Below are positions 46,260-57,919 of a stretch of 64,000 nucleotides of DNA, in pieces. Origin of the DNA: Archilochus colubris (lineage: Eukaryota; Chordata; Aves; Apodiformes; Trochilidae). The notes beneath the pieces are model-generated. The model was not told the origin of the DNA. It saw nothing but the letters and a program-made list of their open reading frames with translations, and made no database searches. The translations under genes and the position numbers were made by a program. How positions within the stretch are numbered: position 1 is the stretch's first letter; every line of letters begins with the position of its first letter. Location: contig CM041084.1 of the NCBI GenBank assembly GCA_023079485.1, positions 21,914,609 through 21,978,608 on the forward strand. Direction: 5' to 3'.

Positions 46260-47189
46260 CAAAACCTTTCATTTTAATATTATCAAAGTATCTCAGACTT
46301 CAGCATTCTGGTTCATTTCACTTAAACTCTTGTATTTAAATGTTAAAAAGAATATATTTTCTTTATGAATTAAGTCAAATCAAATTGGCATAAATGTTTC
46401 AGCACTGTCAAAGCAAAACATTAGACATTCCCACTCTCTCATCACAGCAGTCCCATGAAACATTACATTTCAATGAAATTTATTGTTCTGGGGAAAGCTG
46501 TTCTTCTGTCCTGTCTGATGTAGTTAGCTAACATCTTCCTTTATTCTTGCCCAGATAATACCTTCCAAACCAAATCATTGTTGCTGCTGTAAGAGACGGT
46601 AAGTCCAAAAAGAAATTACAAGATCAACAGAACAAGAGAAAAACTATTCTAATCTCACTTTATCATTTTTTCCATTTCCACATTTTTACTTTTTCCATTT
46701 TTTAACATCTTTATTTAACCTGTAATTTTTCCCTTTTTTCATTTCTCTATTCTCTAATTATACACCTGGTCTTAATACATCTTATGTTTTTGTTCTACCT
46801 TCTTCCTTTCTCTCTTCCTTTTTCTAACTCTTGCTAGACTCATGCCTTCCCCAAACCTTCCCCGTTGTCATTCCAGCATTTTACTTAGTTGCCTTCATCT
46901 CCTACTGTCATCCCACAGGCTAATATGGCATTCAATGGGTTTCTCTTCCCTCTGTGCCAGCTGGTTTCTCTTTTGCTTGCTGGTTTATCAATGAACAAGC
47001 TTAACTCTCATGCTGGGCAGCAGCACATTAGCAAAAGAAGATGCATATAACACAGCTGGTCAGTGACTAGGATTAATAAAGTGCTCCTGAAGAACAACTG
47101 CCTGCACTGATCTGGTTCCTATTCATAAGTGGCTGATGAGCACAGAGAAAAGAGACAAATGGCCTGCCCTCAGGAGCACTAAACAACGC

Positions 47190-47226
47190 TTTTTCTTTTT
47201 TTCTTCTTTTTATTTTTTTTTTTTTT
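47190..47226 (+). repeat. Pyrimidine-rich tract
   Basis: T runs separated by single C and one A, ending in T14. Low complexity. Confidence 0.9.
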
Positions 47227-50200
47227 AATATGGGGTTGAATGTGAGCACTGTCCTTGCTGTGTAATTGGCACTATATCCCCATACGCAGGAACTTGCAGA
47301 CTAACATGGGAAGGGCAGCATCAGCAGGGTACATACCAGGAGGCTTTGAAGAGGACAGTGAGGCAGAATCAGAGGCTGAAGTTAATGTGGAAGACCATCA
47401 GATAGACACAAGGAGAAAGGAAGCCTCCACCATTGTCTCAGAGGTACCTGAGGAAAGAGAGGCTGTGATGCAGAATTACTCTATGTAGATGGTGTATTAC
47501 CTCAGCAGGGCTTGAGATTGGACGGTGCAAATATGAGAGAAGACTCAGAACCCTTCTTTTTGAGAAGGGTGCTAAAACCCCACTCAAAACTCCTCTACAG
47601 TATTTTGATGGAGGCCAACTTGAGACACAGGAGACATGAATAGATGGAAGGAGCTAGAGCACAAATCATAGCATCAAGTAAAAGCAACACCAAGTATCTG
47701 GGATCTTGTTGCTTCTGGATTTGTCTGTAGTGACTAACAGGCTCTAAAGGTTTGCTGGTAGGCTCCCCTAGAGACAGAAGGTTTGAGAGAGACTGATCCC
47801 AACCTTCCAAAGAGCACAGTCAGAATCTGAATAGCTGTTTGGTGTAGCTAAAGTGGTAGAGATCTATAAGAAGATGGAAGGTATCACCAATACACACAAG
47901 AAACAGAAGGAGCTGAGCTAGTTTCCTGTTACTTCTCCCTCAAAGGCAATGGGAGCCAGGCCAGTGTGGGAGCAATTTCAGTTTCATCACTGTTAAAGCA
48001 AGGTAAAGATCAGGCCGCAGGTGAAATCAGAGCACACTGTTCCAGTGCCTTGCACTGCTCTTTGGAAAAAAAAAAATAAAAAATGTAACAACATTTATTT
48101 ATGTCTAGGGACGTGACTTTTAATCCAAAGCCTTGGATAAACCTTCTTATCAACAAAGCAGAGGAATAAGGTGAGACTAACTATAAATAACACCTTGGAC
48201 TTTCCTCTAATTCATTCCCTGAGTTTGCTTCTGGGAATTGACACTCTCAGAAGCTTTTGACATAGGGCTAGTCCAAAGATTTTATCAGAAAAAAAAAAAA
48301 GAGAATAGATGTCAAAATCATAAGTCAAGAAGACAGTTTCACAAAATGAGGTCAGGACATTAAATTCTGGCCCAAAGTTAATTCAGAAGTGTTCATGCCC
48401 TTCCCTTGCAACTAGCAAATAGAATCCGTTTAGGAAATTTCTTCATGAACAGATTTCAATTGTCATTGAAAATTGTAAAGTTGTTGAGTAATTTCAGTTT
48501 TGAAAACAAGGCTCAAAACATGTTTTTTAATGGAAGAGTTTCTTCCACCTCCCACTCACCCCACATTACAGGAAACTAATTTTACTTATGAAAACTCACT
48601 ATGAAGAAATTAAAAAAAAAATATAGTCCTAGAGGATTGCATTGAATTTGAAATGTCAAGCCAGCACACCATTAATCATAAAATATCTTTTCTTTTAAGC
48701 TTTTGCAATTTCTTCCTTTGCTGCGTAATATCATATTTAATGCAATATACTCTTATTTCTCACAGAAATATACACCAAAGAAAGTTGACAAATGATGTTC
48801 TGCAAACCTATAGTAATTTAAAAGAACCTAGAAATACTTTATTAGTGAAGGCAGAGATGTAAATATGAGACAATGATCTGCAGTTCCTAGCTGGTATTCA
48901 TTACTTTTCCATAGTTTAGGTAGCATCTTTTATTCAACCATAAATAGTCAGATTATTTCTTATAGACCAGGTACAAAATATCTCCATCTATCTTACTCAT
49001 TGCTCTTACGTTGCTTTATTGCACTAATTTTTAAAAAGGTCAATTAAAACTAAAAGGAAAATGAATTGGCCTCCTGGAAAGAAATCTGAGTATAGATACC
49101 CACTGTTGAAGGCATCTTTATAGACAGGTTGAGAATATTGAAGGCTAATCACTTGCTTCTTTTTTGCAGTACAGTCTGCCCCTATTAATCAAGAAATTGA
49201 ATGTAGCAATAGAAAAGATATTATTCATATATCTGAAACAAGCCACATGCTGATAGTTTTGTGGACCCATCTAAGGCCAAAAGACAGTGTCATACTTCTG
49301 TGCAGGTTGGAGAATTTTTTTCAGTAATCTGAATTTAAACATATACTTTAGAAAGCAGTGGAAGAATAAATGTCAAACCAATAAAGCAAAAAATCCATTT
49401 TTTTTAAAGTTTGTACTCACATGTTGTCTTGGCCGAAATACTCCATTATTTAACTTTTAATGGTAAATTGTATCATATTTCAAAATGTAATTGATCAGAT
49501 ATAAATTTTCAGCCACTGCAATGAGTCATACTCCCCTGCTGGAAACTCTTCTTTTCCACTTCACATTTCTTTTCTCTATGCTGCAATTACATGTAACCAC
49601 CAGTCATATGAAGTCAGCTTTCAGTATCTTTTCAGCAAACTGAATAAGCAGAACTCTGTATAAACCTCAAGAGCCATCACAAGGCTTGTTTTCCTTGGCC
49701 TATATCCTTTTTTTATCTGATTATTTACTGAATGCTCTCCAGTATTTATCTATCTATCTTTCTTAAGTGCTGGAAAAACTTGGTCTTATTATGGTTGAGT
49801 ACAGGAGGGTGAGTTGCTTCATAATTAAATGCCATATTGCATCATGGGAGTTTATAGGGCTGAGAGTACAAGCCTTTCTTTCTGGTTTTATATTGTGTCT
49901 AATCAAGTGATTAGCTTTTCATATTGCTGTGTGAAAGCACACAGACAATCCTTCTGAAAATGCCTGAGTTTTTACATAACGTATTCAGGTGACACTGTGT
50001 AACACACAGTACCAGTGTGCAAGCAGAATCCCCCATAGTAGAGCAGACATCACCCAATTAATGCCAATCATGAAGCTGTCATGTTATTTGCATGTATGCA
50101 ATATTTTGATTCTCCTTATGCCATCAAAGATACTGCTTGAAATACAGATGTCTGAAACCAAAACTCCTTCAAAATCAGACGTGATGTTCTAAACTCATAA

Positions 50201-52299
50201 CCTCCATTAATTATTTTTAATTATTTTTTGTTAACATCATATTTTTGATTTTAAAAAAACAAAGGCTCTAATAAACCAGTTAATAATAGGAACATCAGCT
50301 CAACAACAAAACTATAGTCCTGTGGCACCTGCTTCATTTTAAAAAAGAAATACAAATTCTCCTGTGTCCTTCTGGAGAGGTTTAGTGTAACTTCTATTTA
50401 ATTTTTTAGTATTTTTACCTTAATAGAAACAATCAAATCTTGAAAGCCACTTTCCATTTTTAAAGTTTTCCACACATCCAAAACATAAGAGTTGTTCATG
50501 GTTTTTATAGTCAGAAGGCTTTTCTGCAGCTACATTATCAGTCTTCATGAAGCTAAAATCAGAAGCTAATGCTTATTTTGTACAAACTGCTTCTCTCTAG
50601 TAGCCTACTGTGTACAGCACAGAAGTTACTCCACCAACATCAGGCAGGACTGCAATTGATGATCTCCTGCTCTATTTACAGCCCATTTCAGGGTAAAAAT
50701 CAGACCAGATTCTTGGCAACTCAAGCAACATCAATATTACACAAACTGAAATTGCTTCTCCTATTTCAGCTTAGGCAGCAGAAGTGTTACTAGCATTCAG
50801 TATTTCCTAAAATGTCTTGTTAGATTTGGTTTAAAGTTCAATGTTTGCTTTATTTTCACAGGATTTATCATTTTCTCATGCCTTCTTATCCTTCAGTTGC
50901 AAGCTTTGCCCAGTTGTGTTTTTCTTGGCCTATCTTCTAACACATCCTCCAGACCGGATCAAAAACATCCAGGCTAAAACGCTTGACAGAGTAGGAGAGA
51001 GAAAGCTGGCTGGGGAAAAGAAGCCCCATGGCTTTCTGAATGCCAGCATTTCTAAATCTTTTCAGTACATTTTCAATGGAAAGCATCACATCCTTTTGTT
51101 ACAAAAAACATAGGAAACGGGAAAAGGATAAATTAAGACCAGTCACCTTGTCTTATGAGCATATTGCCATATCCATGTTCCCCAGCACTAGATCTGGAAT
51201 TATAGCCTGTGTTGTGCTAATCTGCACAGTTATACCAATTTTACAGCTGGTAGATGTGCCAGTGATGGCTGTCTTCAGGTGAGAAAGGTTGTTTCCTCAG
51301 CAAAAACCTCATCTTACCTATGGTGTTTCTGACTTACCTCTAGTCTGCACACTTGTCCTATGCAAGAAAGTAACAAAATCAGAGGAGTGAAGTCACACAG
51401 TAACCATCTTCATACTTATCCTCTCCACTGTGATGAGTTTCAGCAAGTTCTCTGCTAAGGACCAAGCCCATTCTCTTCATCTGAATGACTGGAAATGCTG
51501 CGTCTGTCAGTTTGAAAAGATCAGATCACAACCATGCACAGATCTGGAAGTGGCTGAGAAAATTAAACCATACAGTTATACAAATAATTTGATAAATGCA
51601 ATCTGGACAGCATCCTTTAGAGGAAATATGTATTCTGGAACTGATATCTGCTACTCTCTGGCTTGCCTTTGAAGTTAAAGAAGATTTTCTAAAAGCTGTT
51701 ACATGAAAGTTAACCTCTGATGCTGTGTTCTGTGAAAATAAATTTATTCACATAGCAGTATTTTGTCAAATTTGTCCAACCAAAATTCCATTCACGTATT
51801 AGAAATACATTTGTATCAATATTTACAAACCAGAAAGATTATTTTTAGCAGTGTGGTTTCAGTGACTTAAAGAGATTAATATAAAGAAATTCATATAAGA
51901 ATTCAGATATGTATCATATTCTACATTTCATGCCCTGCTGAGCTTTCTCCAGCACTAAATGGAAAGAAAGGGAGAAAGGAAGATAAAATAGGTAAAGTGA
52001 GCTTTTAAAAAGCTATTAACCTCCCAGTTTACACCCTAGAATTCAAATACTCATACACCTATGCCTTGTTTCCCTTTGAGGAGAGAGAGAGAGGAGCTGG
52101 GGTGACTTTGCTCTGCTGTCCTGTCCAGGTATGGGTCTGGTCCAGGGCAGGCAGATCCAGTGCAGGGAATAATGATGTTCTAAGCAAGCCACACAGTGGG
52201 ACCCAGACAAACAAGAACAAGCAAATATCAGACTCTGACCCATCAGTTCACACAGCTCAGGAACAGACACCAATACAGTTTCTCTGGCCCCAGGGGTGC

Positions 52300-52392
52300 T
52301 TTAGGTGAGCGTGGCCACCAGCGCTGCTGGGCTGGGCGGCTGGGCTGCTGGGCTTGGTGCAGCACTGCAGCTTCCCACCCGCTATTATTGCA
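52300..52392. other. GC-rich pocket with G-quadruplex motif
   Basis: In otherwise AT-rich DNA, this 90-bp stretch is GC-rich and holds several CpGs. On the plus strand four GGG runs at 52329-52331, 52334-52336, 52342-52344 and 52350-52352 are separated by loops of 2, 5 and 5 nt. That fits the canonical three-tetrad quadruplex pattern. The pocket is short for a CpG island, and no first exon or promoter can be assigned. Confidence 0.6.
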
Positions 52393-53529
52393 GCTTTTCT
52401 TTGACAAGAAAAATAAAATATGCAGAACTCTCCACAGCACATTTTAAAAAAATATCAAATAAAGGCAGAACTTCAGTTTAGGATAGTGTAAATCCAGCTT
52501 TTTAATAATCTGCTTTTCAGCCCACAGAGACACATAGAAGCTTTTGCTTTATAAATAAGCAGCATAACAAAAGAGAGATTAATTCAAACTTCCATTGCAT
52601 GAAGAACTAAAAAAATTACTTCAAATGCAGGCAGTATATGTAGAGGAAGGTCTCATCTATTTATGGTTCTTGACCTTTAAGCACAGCTACTATTATGTTT
52701 TTAAAAATCTTATAATGATGATGATAAAATAGCTAACATTTTCAAAGAAATTATTGAGACATTGGCAATGCAAAACATTTTTCTTATACGGAATTTTCAG
52801 AAAGGCAACATTTCTCGGTAAGCTTTATGTTATATGTTATTATGCCATCCATCATGTTTGTTTTTCATTAGTTACCTTAGTCATTTATACTTATGAGACA
52901 GCTTTGAACTGTTTGCAGTTTTTGCTCTGGCATTTTTACTGAGAGAAAATCAGTTACTCTGATTATTTAATATGCATGTAAGCAGACTCAAAGTATCATA
53001 GAATAATGTAATCATTATAAATATTTTGATGACTGCTGAGATGTGTCTTTCATGTACTAATTGATGAAAAATTGATAGTGATTGATAGTCAACAGTGACT
53101 TGTTTATAAACTAAAGAAGATAACACCTCCAGAACTGCTTTTCCACATCACATCAGTGTTGAATATAAACTTACCGTGCCCTTCTTCATTGCAAAGAATG
53201 ATGACAAATAAAATCTCAGCACACATTTTCTCATTATTCAACCAAACAGTTGCAAACAAACACCTCTCTGGTTTACTGCAGTATTAAGGGCCCACAAGGA
53301 CAAGTTCTTCATGCTCAGAACACCCATAGATTTCCATGGCATCTCCACACAGAAGCCATTTCCAAGTTTAGCTCTTAATTATGTAACAAAAGCATTCCCT
53401 GGATCTTTGAGTGCATTGCAAAGACAAAGGGAAGGATTCAAGTGGTTGAGAAAAGGGTACATTTTTCTGCCATCACAAAATATGTAGATGCTTTTTTTTT
53501 TATTGCTGAATGAATTGATACAGATAGGG

Positions 53530-54285
53530 TGGAAGAGTGGGCTAGCAAGAACAGGATGAAGTTCAACAAAGACTAGCACAGAGTCCTGCACCAGGGAAAA
53601 AGTAACCAAAGAGCCCGGTACAGGTTAGGATCTGTGTAGACCATCCTTGATGAAAGAGACCTGAGTGTCCTGGTGGACAAAAAGATGAAGATGAGTCAGA
53701 GGGGCACCACTGCAGCAACAAAAGCAAATTGATCTGCATCCACAGAGCCATTACTAGTGGGGATAGAGATGTGTTCATACCACTCTACTCAGTGCTTGTC
53801 AGGCTGTACCTGGAGTACTGTGTCCACACAATTCAAGAAAGATGCAGACAGACTAGACAGGGTCCAAAGGAGGGCCACAAAGATGATCAAAGGATAGAGA
53901 ACCTGAAGAAATGCTAGAGGCATTGGGTCATTTCTCCCTCAGGAATAAAAGGCTCAGGAGGAACTTCACAGTTTTCTAGTACTTTAAAAGGTGGCTAAAC
54001 TGAGGGCAGAAGCTTTTTCTTCATTAGGAGTCAGATGGAGAAGACAAGGGGTGACAGGCACAAGTTGCACTGGGAGATGTTCCATCTCAGTATAGGAAAG
54101 AAATTTTTTTGCAGTGAGAATGATTGATGACTCTACCAAGGGCATGGTAGAGTCCCCAACAAAAGAGGTTTAAAAGATGTAATTGGACAATTGGACTAGA
54201 TAGTCTCATCCAGGCTCCCTTTCCCAGAAAAAGTTGGACCTTTTGCAGTGTCTTCCAGTCTGGGCTGTTTTATAGTTCTGTGAAG
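53530..54285 (+). mobile_element. CR1 LINE, old and eroded
   Basis: About 750 bp corresponding to the C-terminal part of CR1 ORF2 and the 3' UTR. Recognisable segments are 'atgaagttcaacaaagac' (MKFNKD), 'agagtcctgcaccaggg' (RVLHQG), 'gagtgtcctggtggacaa' (VLVD), 'ctactcagtgcttgtcagg' and 'tggagtactgtgtcc' (LEYCV), 'ggtccaaaggagggccac', and 'ggctcaggaggaacttc'. The end is 'ttctgtga'-like octamers at about 54277-54285. Many indels and stops, and an internal deletion between the LEYCV block and the QRRA block, make it much older than the 22-25 kb copies. A 62-codon plus frame at 53729-53917 is ORF2 debris. Confidence 0.9.
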
Positions 54286-55050
54286 TTTATTTCTGACTAC
54301 ACAACACGCACTAATGATGTACCAGACCCTTGAAGATGCCAGTCGAGGTTCATACCTCCCTCTGATAGATTTGCAATGATAAAGCAGATGCTACTAACAC
54401 TTTTTTAATTTCACTGCTCTTTTTTTACTAATTAAATTCTCCTCTGGAACACTATTTAAAGTAACAGGGCAGGCAGGAACATTTCAAATAGACTTTGAAT
54501 GCTATAAGGCTATAAAAAAATTATTTATATTCAGTGGCTATTTGGTGGTGTAGGATAGATGAAAGAGGACCTAAATGAATCCCTAGGCCAGGATGCATTT
54601 GCTAAAGAACTATTCTCATCTTTGACACTTGACTCCAGCTGTTGCACCAAAAAGGAAGAGCTTTCCTGCAGAGCTTCTATTGACAGCTCTGCTGTCAGCT
54701 CCATGCATCATCTGTGCTTCTGTAGTGCATCTGCATGCCTGCACCCTTGCTCTTCTTACTCTGCTTTAGATTTCCTGTATCACCTTCCTCAAGGCACTTA
54801 AACTACATATGGACTGGTAGACATGGCATCACTGCAGGGCTCCCATTCTTAGGCATTCACAGTGGTTACATCCCAGGCCATGGTAAGAAATGAAGAGGAT
54901 GGGTTCCTTCCCTTTTATAGGAAGACAAAAAACCCTGCACTGTCTGCTTGGCAGGCACGGCGTGCTCCATCCAGGCTGTTAAGGATGCAGGGGTCATGCT
55001 GGGGAACAGTGCCCCAGTGCCTGCAGCAGAGATGCAGCACTGCTCCTCCT
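54286..55050. other. Intergenic, with open frames on both strands
   Basis: No repeat recognised. At 54862-55314 a 150-codon plus frame overlaps a 133-codon minus frame (54866-55267) and a second plus frame. Overlapping openness on both strands suggests low stop density, not coding. An 80-codon Ser/Cys-rich frame at 54559-54801 also lacks any known domain. Confidence 0.4.
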
Positions 55051-55148
55051 CACAAATGGCATTACAACATTCCTCTCTTTTACAGGGGTGTTGTAAGGAT
55101 AAACACTTTGAAGCCTGTAATGTGCTCAGATCCTCAGGTGATGTGTGA
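55051..55148 (+). mobile_element. Possible ancient SINE relic
   Basis: 'acaggggtgttgtaagga', 'aaacactttgaagcctgtaa' and 'gtgctcagatcctcaggtga' in this order match the 3' body shared by old amniote SINEs. In those the pattern is roughly '(c)tcacaggg(g)tgttgtgaggat', 'taaa...', 'gtgctcagatactacggtga', as in turtle Pol III SINEs and, more distantly, MIR. The tRNA-derived head with A and B boxes is not recognisable upstream. The call is by recalled pattern and short. Confidence 0.45.
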
Positions 55149-55439
55149 ACCAGATAATTACCCAGGACAGACATTTCTCTCTGCAATTTTTCACACCTTC
55201 TTAACAACAGCTGATGAGAAAATCCTAAAGCCAAGTAGTAAGAAGACTCTTGTAGAAAAAGCTTCAAAACTGACTAAGGAAAATGTGAATTTATATGTAT
55301 TTATATATGTTTAAGAAATAATTGTATGTAAAATGTGTGGTTTGCAATTTATCCAGGTATAAAGTTATATGCTGCTCCAAACTTTGGTGTTTTCCCTAAA
55401 GCTTTAAATGTTGCTATGAAGCTGTGGTACAAGTGGGTA

Positions 55440-55478
55440 GACAAAAAAACCAAACAAACAAAAACCAAAAAAAAATCA
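55440..55478 (+). repeat. A/C-rich low-complexity tract
   Basis: ACAAAAAAACC, then AAACAAAC and ACCA9 units. Same compositional type as the tracts at 31.2, 37.67 and 39.6 kb. Confidence 0.8.
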
Positions 55479-56640
55479 TTTATAAGAGTGGAGAAAGGGG
55501 CAACATGCTGCCAACTACCAATGGGACCTCAAGCACACATAGTATAAAAAAACAATCTTCTCTATAGGTAAATTAGATTTAAAGAAACAGTTTCCTTTGG
55601 CTACAAAGAAAGCCAGGACAGGAACTGAAGACACTGAAAGAAAATCTGGAAAAAAGAATTCTTTATCCTTTCTCTCCTCTGAATTTTTATGGCAGTGACT
55701 GGTAATATTTTAGGCTTTGCTGAAACGGATTAAACTCTTTAGAAAGTAACTCACAAAAATATGCTCCTGCCAGTATATAAGGGAGGAATGGTAATCCTGG
55801 GTCAGTTGACCGAATCTTCTTTCTTCATTCAGTGGCAGAAAAAAATCTCTGATGATAATTGACAGCTTTAGCCATGGTGAACTGAGTAGTGCTTCTTTTA
55901 TTAATGAAGGCGTCAGCACAAAGCTTGGTGGGTAAGGGGGACATCCCCTCCAACCTTGGGACTAACTCTCCCTCTGTAGAGTGATTTCTTAGGAGAGAAG
56001 CTGCCACCTCTGGTTCATAGATCCTGTATTTCTTTCGGACATGAACAGGCTTGGGTACAAGAGCTGTTGATCCATGTCCTTTTGTAAGTGGGAATTTATC
56101 TAAAGGAACACGGTAGTTTATGCTAATTCCTCTAGCTGTACTGCTGATGGAGAAGTTTCCTTTTTATTTCTATTTAATCACCTACACAGACTGCACAAGA
56201 TCCAGGTTATACACAGCAGGACTTGCAGAATCTGTTCCCCCTGTGCCAACAGCATTTTCCAACCCTCAGATATCCTAGTATAATTTTCCATATGGTTATT
56301 CTCTATATTTGCGACAAAATGATTTCAGGTTGGACTGGTTTGAGTTTTTCTTAAGAAAAAACAAAACCAAGAAAGGGTGGTTCTAAAATGACTCAGGGCA
56401 CTTTAAGCAAAGCTAGAGAGCAGTAATGTGATCACTAAAAGCAGATAATTAAGGGAAATATTATCTCTGGTAAGAGGCAAGGGCAGTGGCATGTGGACAG
56501 AGAAAGATTTTCTCTGCTCAGGTCATCTGTAATTCAAACACTTCATTAACTGCCTCAGAGGTGGGAAAAGCAGCTGCAAATGCAATTTAGGCAAACTTTG
56601 CCTAGTTTTTTTTTTCCAAAGTGTTTAAATAAGGCACGCA

Positions 56641-56663
56641 ATGTTCCTAGGAACATGTTCCTA
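56641..56663. repeat. Two overlapping 16-bp perfect palindromes
   Basis: ATGTTCCTAGGAACAT (56641-56656) and TAGGAACATGTTCCTA (56648-56663) overlap by nine bases. The GAACATGTTC core at 56651-56660 fits the p53 half-site pattern RRRCWWGYYY. Whether any protein binds is unknown. Confidence 0.9.
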
Positions 56664-57880
56664 AAGCATTCAGGATTTGCATGAGGATGTGTTAACAATG
56701 TCTCTAAGACAAACTAAAACTCATACTCAACAAGTGCTTTAAGTTTAGTTTAAAATACTATCATTCTTTAATGAATACAAAGCAATGTAAATTAAGTAGG
56801 TCTTTCTACCTTGATTCTCTTTAGTTTCCATGGAAATTCTTAGTGATGCAAGTCACCAGCACCAGACAGGACTGAGTCTCCAGCACCCAGTCATAAAAGG
56901 CCATTACTGTCATTTTATCGGCTTTGGAGCAATGGTAAAGGTCTCAGCATCTTGCTGTATTTAAAGATGTCAGAGAAAGCAATTTAAAATCTTTTCCAGC
57001 AGCTTACAGACCCTGCACATTTTCAGATTCATTTGCAGGGCTTATGTACAGCTTGAGGTCTACACACCAAAGCACTGGCTTGCTGCATTGTAAGAGACAG
57101 CAGAGAATCCTCAGGGGCCCTCTCCACAGAAGAGCAAGTAATAGCAGTAGACAGAACTTTATACGTGAGATGTAGAAAACAAAGAAGAATTTCTAGCTGT
57201 CCGTCATGCCAGACATGGGCTCTTTAGTTTTTATGAGTAGTAGAGCGTGCTTGGTTCACCTGTCTCATGAGAACAATTATTTTTCAGTGCCCAACAGCCA
57301 GATCATCTGTGTCTCACTGTACTGAATTATGCATTTTAAACAGAGAACATTGACTTCCATTTATGCTTTATCTATACCATACAGGACCAGTATACAAAGT
57401 GGGAAATACTAACCCATAGATGCTGACATACTGCATAGTACAGAATGTCAATTTAAATTTTCTAACTCAGGCCAAACTCTTCACTTGCTCATTTTGTTGA
57501 CTATCAGTGCATACCCACAGAGGACATTCTAGTTTGTCCTCTATGGACATGTTTCCCTCTCTGACATTAGCTGTGATAGATTTTTTTATAGTCAGACTCC
57601 TTTGGAGGCAGAGTATTCTCTCGGTTGTCTTGCACTTCATAAAGTCAAGCCAACATCAAGTCCTGCATTCCCATTTGCCCCTCTAGATGTGGCCTCTGTC
57701 AAAACATACATGAAATAAAAGGAAAGCTCTAATTTGCTCCCAGTAGGCACTGGATCAGGGCCCACCTACAGTACTTCACTTTTCCAGCAAAGGTCACTGA
57801 AATAGAACAGGTTGTACAAGGTACAAAATGTCAGGTCAGATAACTTGTGCAGAACCATTTAGGATTCTGCTGCAGCTAGC

Positions 57881-57919
57881 ATTTATTTATTTATCTGTCT
57901 ACCTACCTATTTATTTATT
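57881..57919 (+). repeat. TTTA / TCTA-type microsatellite, interrupted
   Basis: ATTTATTTATTTATCT, then CTACCTACC, then TATTTATTTATT. A compound tetranucleotide repeat. Confidence 0.9.

Larger units (their letters stand above)
46263..53529. other. Intergenic, about 7.3 kb without recognised genes
   Basis: AT-rich DNA with pyrimidine-rich stretches (46.66-46.87 kb and 47.19-47.23 kb). A 77-codon frame at 47255-47488 encodes an acidic Glu/Asp-rich peptide, and an 80-codon frame at 51040-51282 ends at 'cttcaggtgagaaagg', which resembles a splice donor. Neither has a recognisable family. A GC-richer pocket at 52.07-52.40 kb is listed separately. Confidence 0.4.

Noticed and set aside
46560..46590. 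CCTTCCAAACCAAATCATT as a CR1 3' end
   Set aside because: Only about 18 bp resemble the CR1 tail, with no octamers after it and no upstream CR1 match.
47255..47488. Acidic 77-codon frame as a possible exon
   Set aside because: The Glu/Asp-rich composition is interesting, but there is no splice context and no recognised domain.
51040..51287. Frame ending at a splice-donor-like CAGGTGAGA, possible exon
   Set aside because: The translation matches no family I recognise, and a single donor-like site is expected often by chance. No acceptor or neighbouring exon could be paired with it.
52990..53020. 'atcatagaataatgtaatcatt' as a minus-strand CR1 tail
   Set aside because: Only one octamer-like unit is present and the following sequence does not match CR1.
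54862..55314. 150-codon plus frame as a protein-coding gene
   Set aside because: A 133-codon minus frame and another plus frame cover the same bases, there is no recognisable domain, and its 3' half overlaps the possible SINE relic. Low stop density explains it better.
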